NCBI GenBank assembly: GCA_938041435.1
Contig: CALISR010000004.1
Coordinates: 1-39,080 of the forward strand
Reading direction: 5' to 3'
Origin: an uncultured Candidatus Saccharibacteria bacterium
GTDB taxonomy: Bacteria; Patescibacteriota; Saccharimonadia; Saccharimonadales; Saccharimonadaceae
Length of the DNA: 39,080 nucleotides
Of the stretch, positions 29,788-38,545 are shown piece by piece (positions within the stretch are counted from its first letter, which is position 1; each line of letters opens with the position of its first letter). The position numbers and the translations under genes were made by a program. A model generated the notes under the pieces. That model searched no databases, was not told the origin of the DNA, and saw only the letters and a program-made list of their open reading frames with translations.

Positions 29788-30120
29788 ATGCAAGATAGTC
29801 TTATGATTGAGTGGAGAAACGGCGAGGTAACAATCACGCCGCCCGAGGATTTTCAGAAAGTAATAAAGCCACGGTATATACCACGGGGAGCGAGCCGTGG
29901 GCTGTATATTAATCGTATGTCTGTTACTAAGAACGGGCAGACAACAGTGGTCACATTTGAGAAGGATGGGGACGCCTACATTACCGCCCCTACTGGCAAA
30001 GTCTACTTTACAGAATACAAGATCGTGAGCGCGCAGCCTGTATTGCTATCTAAAGAGTTTGTCGGATTCTCTGGTGTGAATACTGTCGGGGAATTTGATG
30101 AATTACTGTTGCCTATTTGA
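29788..30120 (+). CDS. Hypothetical protein, probably from a leaderless mRNA
   Basis: A 110-residue, beta-rich protein (MIEWRNGEVTITPPEDF, INRMSVTKNGQTTVVTF, AYITAPTGKVYFTEYKI). It has no ribosome binding site but a consensus promoter ends 9 nt before the start codon. It may be a small virion or tail-associated protein by location; no family is recognised. Confidence 0.55.
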   Translation: MQDSLMIEWRNGEVTITPPEDFQKVIKPRYIPRGASRGLYINRMSVTKNGQTTVVTFEKDGDAYITAPTGKVYFTEYKIVSAQPVLLSKEFVGFSGVNTVGEFDELLLPI

Positions 30121-30137
30121 TCTAGTAGGAGTATAAT
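30109..30137 (+). promoter_or_regulatory. Strong promoter for a short RNA
   Basis: TTGCCT (30109-30114), a 17-bp spacer and TATAAT (30132-30137). Part of the -35 region overlaps the end of the preceding gene. Confidence 0.75.
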
Positions 30138-30142
30138 GCTTT

Positions 30143-30260
30143 ATGCAGCGTGATCCGGAGTCCGGACGCCGAGAGAGCGACTGTACAAGTATAATTAATT
30201 AATTTACTGTGGTTATACACAACACCCTATGGCCCCACGCCAGGGGTGTTGTGTTATTAT
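30143..30260 (+). ncRNA. Candidate small RNA, about 110 nt
   Basis: A consensus promoter starts transcription near 30143, and a long terminator hairpin ends it by about 30260. No substantial gene lies between. The 5' part holds a doubled TCCGGA palindrome; the 3' part is AT-rich before the terminator. A 19-codon leaderless frame (MQRDPESGRRESD start, 30143-30202) begins exactly at the predicted transcript start, so a micro-peptide cannot be excluded. Confidence 0.5.
30217..30260 (+). terminator. Long terminator hairpin
   Basis: An 11-bp perfect stem ACACAACACCC (30217-30227) with GGGTGTTGTGT (30244-30254), an inner TGGC/GCCA stem, and TATTAT after it. Confidence 0.75.
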
Positions 30261-30272
30261 AGAGGTGCAGGG

Positions 30273-30308
30273 CCAGCCTACCAAGCTATCTTGGCGTGGC
30301 TGGTTTTT
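30273..30308 (+). terminator. Second terminator hairpin
   Basis: CCAGCC (30273-30278) with GGCTGG (30298-30303), inner CCAAG-CTAT-CTTGG, then TTTTT. With the previous hairpin it isolates the short RNA from the tail genes. Confidence 0.8.
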
Positions 30309-30320
30309 ATTGTTGGCGTG

Positions 30321-30326
30321 TATAAT
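30321..30326 (+). promoter_or_regulatory. -10 element for the tail-fibre genes
   Basis: TATAAT preceded by GGCGTG, 34 nt before the next start codon; no good -35, because that position is occupied by the terminator stem. It is the last visible promoter before the run of tail and internal-protein genes. Confidence 0.45.
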
Positions 30327-30354
30327 GAGAGGTAGAATTAAACGGAGATAAGTA

Positions 30355-30747
30355 ATGAACACTAACCTACTGAAATGGTTGATAGATGACATGAGGATAC
30401 TCGGGTTCGATCTTGAGTTTACTTTTGATTCTGTCCACATTAAGTCGAAGCAAGGTGACGATCTAGGCGTGCTGTATGCGCTAGAGCCCATCAAGTCATG
30501 GGTCGATGGCCGTGTGCTTGCCATGTCTGCCAAACATGGCCGTCATGTCATTGAGAGAATCGGCGAGATGGCGTACAGCAATCCACAGAATATGCCAGAT
30601 CTATTTATTGTGTCTACAGTGTATGGATTGCTTGGCAAAGATACTATGTTTACCACAGAGAAGCCAGCGCTGTTCACCAAAGAGGATCTAAAGAAAAAAG
30701 AAAACATGATTAAAGAATTGGGCGGTAGCGCTCATAAGGTTAACTAG
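30355..30747 (+). CDS. Hypothetical protein
   Basis: A 130-residue alpha/beta protein (LLKWLIDDMRILGFDLEFTF start; MSAKHGRHVIERIGEMAYSN; DLFIVSTVYGLLGKD). It has CGGAGATAAGTA upstream of ATG. First gene of the tail transcript. The sequence looks like a soluble intracellular protein rather than a fibre. The family is unrecognised. Confidence 0.5.
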   Translation: MNTNLLKWLIDDMRILGFDLEFTFDSVHIKSKQGDDLGVLYALEPIKSWVDGRVLAMSAKHGRHVIERIGEMAYSNPQNMPDLFIVSTVYGLLGKDTMFTTEKPALFTKEDLKKKENMIKELGGSAHKVN

Positions 30748-30758
30748 GAGGTATAACT

Positions 30759-31118
30759 ATGGCTAACAAAGTATCAATACAATCGTGGCAGGCTTTCGTA
30801 GATAGGATTAAAGGAGCCAACGTGGTGCACGTGTGCTCTAGTGAACCAGCTAACTACGCAGCGCTGCCTGGCGTGTCTCTAGGTAGTAAGAATATTGGCT
30901 CATACAACCTGACTGTACCAACAGCAGGAGAGAAAAAGGTTACTATACCAGCGGTAAATGATGTACCCATCACAAAGACTGGGACAGCTCAGTGTGTGAT
31001 ATACGCTAACACAGCGGCGCAAGAGCTATCTGTCGTAGTTGATGTTACACCGGTACAAATGTCGCTTGGGGGTACGGCTAACATTGGCGCTACCGCTATT
31101 GGTATGGAGGTGCAGTAG
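30759..31118 (+). CDS. Putative small virion protein
   Basis: A 119-residue protein with a helical start (IQSWQAFVDRIKGANVV) and a beta-rich remainder with repeated short strands (KKVTIPAVNDVP, AQCVIYANTAA, ELSVVVDVTPVQ), consistent with a small tail-associated or decoration protein. GGAGGTATAACT precedes ATG. The assignment rests on composition and position. Confidence 0.5.
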   Translation: MANKVSIQSWQAFVDRIKGANVVHVCSSEPANYAALPGVSLGSKNIGSYNLTVPTAGEKKVTIPAVNDVPITKTGTAQCVIYANTAAQELSVVVDVTPVQMSLGGTANIGATAIGMEVQ

Positions 31119-31120
31119 TG

Positions 31121-31672
31121 ATGGATCATGAGGAGTTGATGAAAAAACATAAGGCCAGGCTGGAGGAGTGTAGTTACGCTGTAGAGTCATTCGTCAAAGG
31201 GGTATGCCCATTTACAAAATTTTACGAGCACAAGGTTGTTTTTATAGGCAAAACTGGCAGCAAGACAGAATTTCTATACACTAATCCAAGGGCCGGGGTG
31301 TATAGTGCAGAGTTTTTTAAGGATTTTGCTAAAAATGAGGATTATGCCAGATTTTTTAACGAGATATTACTATATAACAGATATTGGGCGAAGGGGCAGC
31401 CAGTTTCTGTTGTAGACCGCAATAGCGGAGAGTACTACCATATAGATGATGCCAGCGGTGGTGTAAGCAAGAGCACTGTTCCTGTAGGGTATTTCCTAAT
31501 GAGAGCTGTTGAGTTAAAGAGGTTGTTAGGAGAGGATAATGTCAATGTAATAGAGATGAAACTCCCATTAGGTGACTACGTAGACAGCACACAACAAAGT
31601 GATACACTCCAGGGTATGCCAGCGTATAGAGACATAATTACTAACTACTACATGAATGTCTGGAGGGCATAA
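31121..31672 (+). CDS. Hypothetical tail-region protein
   Basis: A 183-residue alpha/beta protein (ECSYAVESFVKGVCPFTKFY, EYYHIDDASGGVSKS, VELKRLLGEDNVNVIEMKLP). The start is ATG 31121, with GGAGG about 10 nt upstream; GTG 31118 overlaps the previous stop and is possible. It overlaps the tail-fibre gene downstream. No family is recognised; it could be a fibre assembly factor or a minor tail protein. Confidence 0.5.
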   Translation: MDHEELMKKHKARLEECSYAVESFVKGVCPFTKFYEHKVVFIGKTGSKTEFLYTNPRAGVYSAEFFKDFAKNEDYARFFNEILLYNRYWAKGQPVSVVDRNSGEYYHIDDASGGVSKSTVPVGYFLMRAVELKRLLGEDNVNVIEMKLPLGDYVDSTQQSDTLQGMPAYRDIITNYYMNVWRA

Positions 31673-32409
31673 TGTCGAACCTATCAATCGGATTCCTAAA
31701 TTCAGCAATAAACGCAACAGCCACCACTGTCACACTCAAGTCTGGCGATATCAACTCGTTCCCTATTGAACCATTCTTTGTGACTATCGCTCCGAAAGAT
31801 GAGTTGCCCACATTCTCAAATAGCGAGATTGTGCTTGTGAGCAGTCGAACTGGGCCAGACTCATACACTATCGTTAGGGGGCAGAAAGAAACATCGGCAA
31901 AGTCGTTTTCAGCTGGTGCGTTGTTCTTTATTGGCCATTACTACGAGCAGAGCCTCAGAGTAGGCGATATATTCATGACAATGAACAGCTCACCCGGTTC
32001 TGGTAGGTTGTTTATGGACGGCTCAGTGTATCGTATTGAGGAGTTTCCCCTCCTTGCAGAGCATATTCGCAGAAACCCCTCGTACGGTGTGATCATTAAT
32101 TCAGCTGCTTTTTCACTCACAGATATGAGAGGGCGAGCGCCATTTATGTACGACGGTATATTGGGCCAGCTAGGATCAAAAGGAGGTACCAAAACACAAG
32201 CCCTAGTGCCTAACAACTATAGGCAAAACGCTTGGCAGTCAGAATATCTTGGTGGCGGCCTCCAACAAGGGTTTAGTAACCTAGGTGCAGGCAAGGGTAG
32301 CGGTATGAACACATTTGCTGGAGGCGCTATCAACGCTACAGGTAACAACGCACCGTTTGAGATTCTGCCGCCATTTGTAGTAGTAAACTTTGAGGTTGTC
32401 GCGGGGTAG
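31672..32409 (+). CDS. Tail fibre/collar-type protein
   Basis: A 245-residue beta-rich protein. The first 90 residues form a small beta domain ending in a YTIVRGQKET segment, as in many fibre bases. From about 95 on it has the tail-collar pattern: VGDIFMTMNSSPGSGRLFMDG, FPLLAEHIRRNP, FSLTDMRGRAPFMY, and the closing FEILPPFVVVNFEV. Such proteins form trimeric fibre tips or knobs that contact the host. Its start overlaps the preceding stop. Confidence 0.75.
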   Translation: MSNLSIGFLNSAINATATTVTLKSGDINSFPIEPFFVTIAPKDELPTFSNSEIVLVSSRTGPDSYTIVRGQKETSAKSFSAGALFFIGHYYEQSLRVGDIFMTMNSSPGSGRLFMDGSVYRIEEFPLLAEHIRRNPSYGVIINSAAFSLTDMRGRAPFMYDGILGQLGSKGGTKTQALVPNNYRQNAWQSEYLGGGLQQGFSNLGAGKGSGMNTFAGGAINATGNNAPFEILPPFVVVNFEVVAG

Positions 32410-32412
32410 CGT

Positions 32413-33702
32413 ATGGCTACGTTTGTATATAACAGGAGACTCGCACTAACCTCTATTTCCCGCCAGATATACGCAGGGAATAGTAACGTCGAAGTTGTAG
32501 ACGACATAATACGTATAACTAACGAAGGAACTGACTTTTATGCTCCACTTGGGCAAAGTCTGAACTGGTACAACGGTGAGATATTGACGAAGTTCAGGTA
32601 CACTGGTGGTGATGGGCTTATCGGTGTTGTTGGTTTCCGTTTTACGGGTAATTCGCGGGCAACAGCTAATGGGTATTCTGTAAGTTTATACCGTGACGGT
32701 AACACCCCAGGGTTTGTGATATATGACAACCAGCGCGGTACCGTGCGAGGCTCGGAATTTCCATTCAGCCATCAACAAAACACATGGTACTGGGTACGAG
32801 TTAACTGGAACGGGCCAAATATCAAGTATAAGGTGTGGAATGACGATTACACAGAGCCTTCTGGGTGGTCAAGAGAGATTGTATCAAACACTATCCCCGG
32901 CGGTATAACACATACCGCCGGCCTCTACACATACAACAGTGGGACAGTGGAATATGGATGGCTCTCATATGAGAACTACGGTGAAACCGTTATGGGGCCA
33001 GCAAAGCAATACGCAATATCGAGAGATAACTACGCTTATAGCGCCAATACTCATGCTGGATACTACAACGCAGGGTATGTCTGGCCACTCAAAGTATCAA
33101 ATAGCTACGACCTAGAAGCTCGCAATATAACGGCAAAAGCCAATATAACGAAGCCAATAGTCACAGCCAAGTACGCGCTACCAGCAAACCAGGTGTGGGT
33201 CGGAGTAAATATATGGAGTCCGTCTGTCGTCTACAAAGAGCCAGGCAAGACCTATATTTTACCGCCAACAGTGGTAGCGAGAGCTAAAATAAGCAGACCA
33301 GGCATAGTGTATACAGCACCGCCGCCGTCTCTTATTATCACTGGAAATATAAGCGCTACTGCTACAGTGACAATCCCCTCGCTTTCATTCAAGGATATAG
33401 AGCGGTACGAGTTGTCTCCTACGGATATGCTGGCATTAGCCCGTATAGCGTCTCCGATGCTACGATTTAGGAGAGCGCAAGTTGTACCTGACGTATGGAA
33501 AACACCACAAAGCGAGATAGAGCACGAGTGGCGCAAGCTACCATACGCCAGCGAAGCTACCGGAACATGGCGCGACCACCAATATTACCGTAGTGATGAC
33601 CAAGTTTGGCGCAATAACCGCAAAGAGGACACGTCACAGTGGAGAAAGCCAGTATCCGCCACGAGAGATGAGCAAGAGTGGCGGCGTGTAGTGTATGATT
33701 AG
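32413..33702 (+). CDS. Tail fibre/receptor-binding protein with C-terminal Trp-Arg repeats
   Basis: A 429-residue protein. Residues about 1-195 look like a concanavalin/LamG-type jelly roll (DFYAPLGQSLNWYNGEILTK, NGYSVSLYRDGNTPGFVIYD, TWYWVRVNWNGPNIKYKVW), a fold common in carbohydrate-binding fibres. Residues about 230-355 are beta-repeat material with recurring A-x-A-x-I-x-(R/K)-P. The last 70 residues hold six Trp-(Arg/Lys) units spaced 11 to 13 residues apart. Receptor binding is inferred from the fold and position next to the collar protein. Confidence 0.65.
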   Translation: MATFVYNRRLALTSISRQIYAGNSNVEVVDDIIRITNEGTDFYAPLGQSLNWYNGEILTKFRYTGGDGLIGVVGFRFTGNSRATANGYSVSLYRDGNTPGFVIYDNQRGTVRGSEFPFSHQQNTWYWVRVNWNGPNIKYKVWNDDYTEPSGWSREIVSNTIPGGITHTAGLYTYNSGTVEYGWLSYENYGETVMGPAKQYAISRDNYAYSANTHAGYYNAGYVWPLKVSNSYDLEARNITAKANITKPIVTAKYALPANQVWVGVNIWSPSVVYKEPGKTYILPPTVVARAKISRPGIVYTAPPPSLIITGNISATATVTIPSLSFKDIERYELSPTDMLALARIASPMLRFRRAQVVPDVWKTPQSEIEHEWRKLPYASEATGTWRDHQYYRSDDQVWRNNRKEDTSQWRKPVSATRDEQEWRRVVYD

Positions 33703-33720
33703 AGTAAAGGAGAATAAGAC

Positions 33721-34611
33721 ATGCTGACATTTTCGCAATTAAAACAAGATGTGATCAGCCTCATCAACGTAGATGAGGACAACATCACAGAGGTACGCAA
33801 GGCCGTATCAGATATAAACACAGGAATAAAGCTATTCCAAAACGCTGTGAGACGGTACTGGGTGCGCCAAGAGCGTGAGACTAACCTAATACAGGGTAAG
33901 TCACTGTATCGCTTCCCAAGGGACATGGTGAGGGTTGTAGACGTGCGTATAAAGGACGGGGACAGCTACTATCCTATCACTCCAGTGCACAATATCGAGG
34001 AATGGCACAAGATTGCGAGCGGTCAATCCACTGGTAAACCTGAATGTTTCATTATCAAGAACGGCACAGAGATGGAATTGTTCCCAACACCAGCGGAGGA
34101 CGTGCCAAGCGGCATGATTGTGACGTTTGAGCCTCGTATGCAGGACTTAGGGCTGGCTGATAAGGAGTTTAGCGTGTCTCTGACAGAGAATAGCCCGCGA
34201 GTTACGGCCTCACAAGACAGTTTTGTGCGCAGTATGGAGAATAACGGGTGGCTACAGGTCACAGACGGCAGTGATGGTAACTGGTATAAGGTGGCTAAGG
34301 TTGTAAATACTCGCGAGATACGCCTTGAGACGCCGTATCAGGGCCTCACAGCCACGACACGGGTCAAAATAGGTCAATGTCCACAATTCCCCGAGGAATA
34401 CCACCAAGCACCCGTATATTACGCCGCACAGCAATACTTTTTGATGCGTAAAGACCTGGATAGCGCCAACATGTACAAGCAATTGTTCGATAATATGGTG
34501 CAAGAGTATAAAACAGTGTATGGCATTACGACAAGCTCTGGCTTTATCCAGGGCGGTAGCAGTATGATGGGGCGAGAACGGATCACTGATCCAGTAAGGA
34601 GTATCTGGTAA
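33721..34611 (+). CDS. Tail adaptor (tubular protein A-like)
   Basis: A 296-residue protein that fits a podoviral head-to-tail adaptor: a helical N-terminus (INTGIKLFQNAVRRYWVRQE), a central beta domain (YRFPRDMVRVVDVRIKDGD, EMELFPTPAEDVPSGMIVTF) and a C-terminal helix pair starting at FPEEYHQAPVYYAAQQYFL. It would attach to the portal and carry the nozzle protein encoded next. Its ribosome binding region repeats an 18-nt element found before the gene at 394. Overlaps the next gene by one base. Confidence 0.7.
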   Translation: MLTFSQLKQDVISLINVDEDNITEVRKAVSDINTGIKLFQNAVRRYWVRQERETNLIQGKSLYRFPRDMVRVVDVRIKDGDSYYPITPVHNIEEWHKIASGQSTGKPECFIIKNGTEMELFPTPAEDVPSGMIVTFEPRMQDLGLADKEFSVSLTENSPRVTASQDSFVRSMENNGWLQVTDGSDGNWYKVAKVVNTREIRLETPYQGLTATTRVKIGQCPQFPEEYHQAPVYYAAQQYFLMRKDLDSANMYKQLFDNMVQEYKTVYGITTSSGFIQGGSSMMGRERITDPVRSIW

Positions 34612-36611
34612 TGGCAGCAGGCAACGCAGGCGATACAATCATCAGCCAAACATCGTTTTATGGCGGATTTGGTACTGACGGTAAGATTGGTATCAAGAAT
34701 AGCTACGGTGACTCAGAGTGCTTGGATGGCCGCAAGAACCCAAGCCGGCTCTCTGTGCTCCCTGGGGCGCGTAATCTAGGTGATAATGATGTGCAGAGCC
34801 TCATTGTGAACATGACACAGACTCCAGACGGTGTACGATGGGGTATTGGCAACGATGGTACTCTCTACAAGATCGATGTAGACAACAACGTAACAAGGGC
34901 CTCTACGTGCCCTGGGTGGACACAAGGTACATTTGGCGACCTTACCTACTGGAGGCTAAAGGATGCTATTTACATCACTGGGAATGACCGTATTTACATG
35001 TACACCAATGCTACCTCGCCTAAACAGTCTCAGATCGATGTTATTACAGGTAAGGCCAGCTCGTACCCTACAGTGGCGCAGATCCTCGTGAAAGACCGTG
35101 ACGGCAAATGGATCGGTGGCGGCACAAACCGGTGGAGCAGCATCAATGGCCAGCCTCAGAGTGATGGATTGCCTACGTCTATCATCGAGAACGAGGAAAA
35201 CACTTGTATATTCCTACCTGATCAGTCACCAATGACCCGTATATCTGTACGCTTCCACGCTAAAGGTAGTGGCCAGGTACACCTTGTCGTGCATGACGCG
35301 CAGAACAAAGAGATTGCTCACGCTACGAAAAACGCTAGCGAGGTACAGACGGGCCAGATCACGTACTTCGACTTTCCAGAGACGAAGGTGGGGGACTATG
35401 CTAACTTTGGTACGGAGTATCACATCCATATGTACGCTAGCGACGGTAACTGGCGTGTAGAGACGTACGAGCAAGACAAGATGTATGGTCTGCACTTCCA
35501 ATACTTCGCCTCACTACTCACTAGCACAACACGTAAGAGCCACCCAATCATCAACTGGGGCGGCAGCAAGCTGTTTATTGGTAACGACCAGTACCTAGTT
35601 GACTGGCTTCCTTCTGGTCTAACAGAGGTAGATGAGACTGAATTTAACCGCCACCGTGTGATTGTCGAGACAGGTATGGAGGTAACTACCCTCACGAGTA
35701 ATGACGAGTATGTCGTATTAGGTTGTGAGAAGGTAAGCACAGTACCCGGTCGCTCCTTCCAAGAGGGCATGCTCGGCTTCTGGGACGGATTTGCTGACGG
35801 CCTCAACTTTAAGATCGACACGCCAATGGGTGAGCCAAAGAGTCTATTCACCTACCAGAACATCACGTACACGATTATTGATGGTGCTATGTACGCCTAC
35901 ACGGGAGCTAAGCAGCTCACCAAAGTGCGCACACTGAATGATAGCCACAGCGAGTACACAGAGCGACGTGACACTACAGACATTTACCCGCACTGTATGA
36001 CAGTACGGCGCGGTATCATGCTGTTCGCTTTCCCAAGCAAGACGAGTCTCTATACGATGAGGCACGGTATCTACTCTTGGGGGGCGGTAGACAAGAACTA
36101 CCCGGAGTCCTTCTACTACTCGTACAACATGCCAGAAACACTTGGCAACTACAACTCAGACGACGTAAAGTACGAACTAGGTGGGTGCTGGAACTTTGGG
36201 GACACTCTGTATTTCAGTTACCAAACAAACACAAGGGAAGGGCTCAGGTCGAACCTAGCCATTGTAGATAACGACAGCAAGCCAGCCAAAAAGTTTAGCT
36301 ACCAATCACTCATGTATGATGGTGGTGTGCCGTGGGCCGACAAGCAAGCTCTCCGTATGGGTGTAACATTCCGTGCGCTGCCTAAGGGCGCTACAATCAT
36401 TCCTAAGTACAAGATCGATGCCAAGCCATGGGTGTACGGCAAGAAAACAGCCACAGAAGGCGACGTAAGCGTCCGTATGGAGATAAACAAGCGATTCAAG
36501 GAAATTACCTTTGGCTTTGATGGAACGACAACAGACGCCACACCAGAGCCTCCTACGATCGTATCCGTACAACTTAATGCCCGAACACTCGGGGAGGAGA
36601 TGAAACTGTAA
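34611..36611 (+). CDS. Tail nozzle protein (tubular protein B-like)
   Basis: A 666-residue, beta-rich protein directly after the adaptor. Segments such as CLDGRKNPSRLSVLPGARNL, QTPDGVRWGIGNDGTLYKID and GTNRWSSINGQPQSDGLPTS have the look of a beta-propeller, as in podoviral nozzle proteins, with an inserted beta-sandwich near 200-290 (SVRFHAKGSGQVHLVVHD). It should form the distal tail tube. The start overlaps the adaptor stop, and the end overlaps the next start. Confidence 0.7.
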   Translation: MAAGNAGDTIISQTSFYGGFGTDGKIGIKNSYGDSECLDGRKNPSRLSVLPGARNLGDNDVQSLIVNMTQTPDGVRWGIGNDGTLYKIDVDNNVTRASTCPGWTQGTFGDLTYWRLKDAIYITGNDRIYMYTNATSPKQSQIDVITGKASSYPTVAQILVKDRDGKWIGGGTNRWSSINGQPQSDGLPTSIIENEENTCIFLPDQSPMTRISVRFHAKGSGQVHLVVHDAQNKEIAHATKNASEVQTGQITYFDFPETKVGDYANFGTEYHIHMYASDGNWRVETYEQDKMYGLHFQYFASLLTSTTRKSHPIINWGGSKLFIGNDQYLVDWLPSGLTEVDETEFNRHRVIVETGMEVTTLTSNDEYVVLGCEKVSTVPGRSFQEGMLGFWDGFADGLNFKIDTPMGEPKSLFTYQNITYTIIDGAMYAYTGAKQLTKVRTLNDSHSEYTERRDTTDIYPHCMTVRRGIMLFAFPSKTSLYTMRHGIYSWGAVDKNYPESFYYSYNMPETLGNYNSDDVKYELGGCWNFGDTLYFSYQTNTREGLRSNLAIVDNDSKPAKKFSYQSLMYDGGVPWADKQALRMGVTFRALPKGATIIPKYKIDAKPWVYGKKTATEGDVSVRMEINKRFKEITFGFDGTTTDATPEPPTIVSVQLNARTLGEEMKL

Positions 36612-36871
36612 TGGCAGACTCAGTATACAACCCTAACACAGCTAGCCTTGAAACTTCATTTTCCCAAATCAAGGAGACTAAGCTTACCACTAAGTTCGAG
36701 GAGATAGAGAACACTGTGGTGGGGAATATAGCCCAACAGCAGCAGATTACACCACGGCAGGTGCGCACAGGTGAGACACGGGGCGATACACAGCTTCGTG
36801 GGCTCATTAAAGCAGAGGATCGATCAGGCCGCATTGTGGCTATGTTTGGGTACTCACAAGGAGCTTTCTAA
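36611..36871 (+). CDS. Small tail-region protein
   Basis: An 86-residue, polar, helical protein (SLETSFSQIKETKLTTKFEE; Gln-rich centre) with a C-terminal beta-like end (SGRIVAMFGYSQG). One-base overlaps on both sides tie it to nozzle and tail genes. It may be a coiled-coil trimeriser or minor tail component. The family is unrecognised. Confidence 0.5.
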   Translation: MADSVYNPNTASLETSFSQIKETKLTTKFEEIENTVVGNIAQQQQITPRQVRTGETRGDTQLRGLIKAEDRSGRIVAMFGYSQGAF

Positions 36872-37776
36872 TGGCTCGTGTAGAGCGTAGAGATTACGGC
36901 GTAAAGATTGCTATGCCCGGGTTTGACGCGCAGACAGCGCCAGACAACAAACTGCTCTTTAACTCGTCATTTCCTATACTTCAGGCAAAGATACTAGCCC
37001 CGCTTGGCATAGACGCTCGGCAGCCGCTGCCAGGCGGGTTACAAACCGCTAACTATGGCGGTGAATTGCTCGAGGCGCGTAACACTGGGTTCTCTACGAT
37101 CTACTACTTTAGATGGAGGCATAACCTGGGCTATGTACCGTTCGTTATGGCTATGAACCCCACATTCTATGACCAGCCGGGCGTATGGACAGCTGACAGG
37201 GAATATATCTATTACAAAAATGCTATTCCACCCTACTACAACGGTACAGACGGCTCTCGATCAGACTTGAATATGGTGTTTGTGAGCCCTACCCCTATAG
37301 CAGAGGAGGTGGAGTACCCATATACAGCCTCACCTTTATCATTCGACTACGGTACGCCGCTACGAGACTATGGCATCAAAACATCACGCTACGGCGCTAT
37401 AAAGAAGGGTGAAACCTCTGACTTTAACGATGTTGGTGTTGATGTGAGGCTACAGTCGCAGATGGTGCTCGGTATTAAGAATAATAAAGACTTTGGTAAT
37501 AAGGCGGGCCTTATTACATATTGGCTACCTAACTCTCTCGCTATGACAGATGTAACACCGTACGCCTTCCAAGAGTATACAGAGACAATAGCGGGCAAAC
37601 AAGTATCATCCTATGGGTTAGTGACAAATGCCGGTAACACACCACGTGTGCAAATGAGCGAAGCAGAGAAAGCCTTTAAATTCACGTATGACACACAGAA
37701 CCCTAACGCTAACCGCTCTCTTGTCATTATCCGCTCACCAATGGTATCGCCGTCAAGTGCTACAATATACATATGA
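36871..37776 (+). CDS. Tail protein, first of a paralogous pair
   Basis: A 301-residue beta-rich protein opening with a RRDYGVKIAMPGFDAQTA signature, then LLFNSSFPIL and a domain with an FRWRHNLGYVPFVMAM segment. The product of the next gene opens the same way (SSRDYGLKVIDP, IFNSKYPIF) and has a comparable PFFMSMG element, so the two are tandem duplicates. Proteins of this build occur as minor tail or fibre-attachment proteins in phages; precise role unknown. Confidence 0.6.
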   Translation: MARVERRDYGVKIAMPGFDAQTAPDNKLLFNSSFPILQAKILAPLGIDARQPLPGGLQTANYGGELLEARNTGFSTIYYFRWRHNLGYVPFVMAMNPTFYDQPGVWTADREYIYYKNAIPPYYNGTDGSRSDLNMVFVSPTPIAEEVEYPYTASPLSFDYGTPLRDYGIKTSRYGAIKKGETSDFNDVGVDVRLQSQMVLGIKNNKDFGNKAGLITYWLPNSLAMTDVTPYAFQEYTETIAGKQVSSYGLVTNAGNTPRVQMSEAEKAFKFTYDTQNPNANRSLVIIRSPMVSPSSATIYI

Positions 37777-38543
37777 CGAGAAACGCTCAAGGATACAGTA
37801 GTAGAGATTATGGGTTGAAAGTGATCGACCCTGTTACTAAAGAGGAGATATTTAACTCCAAGTATCCTATCTTTGGCTCAGATGTTACTAATAAGACACC
37901 GCAGATCGTCTCTAGACGTGTTGTGATCAACAATAACACCCGTATATTCAGCGAGCCTAATACACCGCAGATCAACTGGACGTATGCCTTTGGTTGGGAT
38001 CGTATACCCCTCACACAGTTCCAAGACTTTGATTTTGTGCGTATACCTCACGGGCAACCACGCAAGCCATTCTTTATGAGTATGGGGCGTGCCCATATTG
38101 TGCACCGTATGTATTGCCGCTGGTTCAACGCAGATCAGAATTTTACAGTAGACTTTAATAACGTTATTACCCCTGGCGCGCCTGGAATCGGCTATTACAC
38201 GTATGATATTCCGTTTATGCTAACAGAAGGTAGTGCGCTATGGAACCCGCTATCATACGGGGCATTTGACTTTGTCCTCCCCCTGCCTAACAACCCGGTG
38301 TCACCATCTATTTGGCTACGCAACATGTACACTCGTTCCAAGAAGCTCGAGATATTCGCCGACAATACCTATATTTACGTGCGCGGCTCTCTTGGCTCGT
38401 GGCTACAACACCGCTCAGAGCGCCTACCAGGAGGTGGTTACCACCAGTTCGCTAAAACATGGGTAGATTTGAGCGGCTCATGGTTTGATTTTACGTTTTA
38501 CATATTCCCATATAACCCTAATGAAGATATATTTGTGAGGTAA
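37773..38543 (+). CDS. Tail protein, second of a paralogous pair
   Basis: A 256-residue beta-rich, aromatic-rich protein, a diverged duplicate of the preceding gene: RDYGLKV and FNSKYPIF near the start, PFFMSMG in the middle and WLRNMYTRSK later. It overlaps that gene by 4 nt (ATGA). The C-terminal half differs most (about residues 150-256), as expected if each copy contacts a different partner or receptor. Confidence 0.6.
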   Translation: MTRNAQGYSSRDYGLKVIDPVTKEEIFNSKYPIFGSDVTNKTPQIVSRRVVINNNTRIFSEPNTPQINWTYAFGWDRIPLTQFQDFDFVRIPHGQPRKPFFMSMGRAHIVHRMYCRWFNADQNFTVDFNNVITPGAPGIGYYTYDIPFMLTEGSALWNPLSYGAFDFVLPLPNNPVSPSIWLRNMYTRSKKLEIFADNTYIYVRGSLGSWLQHRSERLPGGGYHQFAKTWVDLSGSWFDFTFYIFPYNPNEDIFVR

Positions 38544-38545
38544 AC

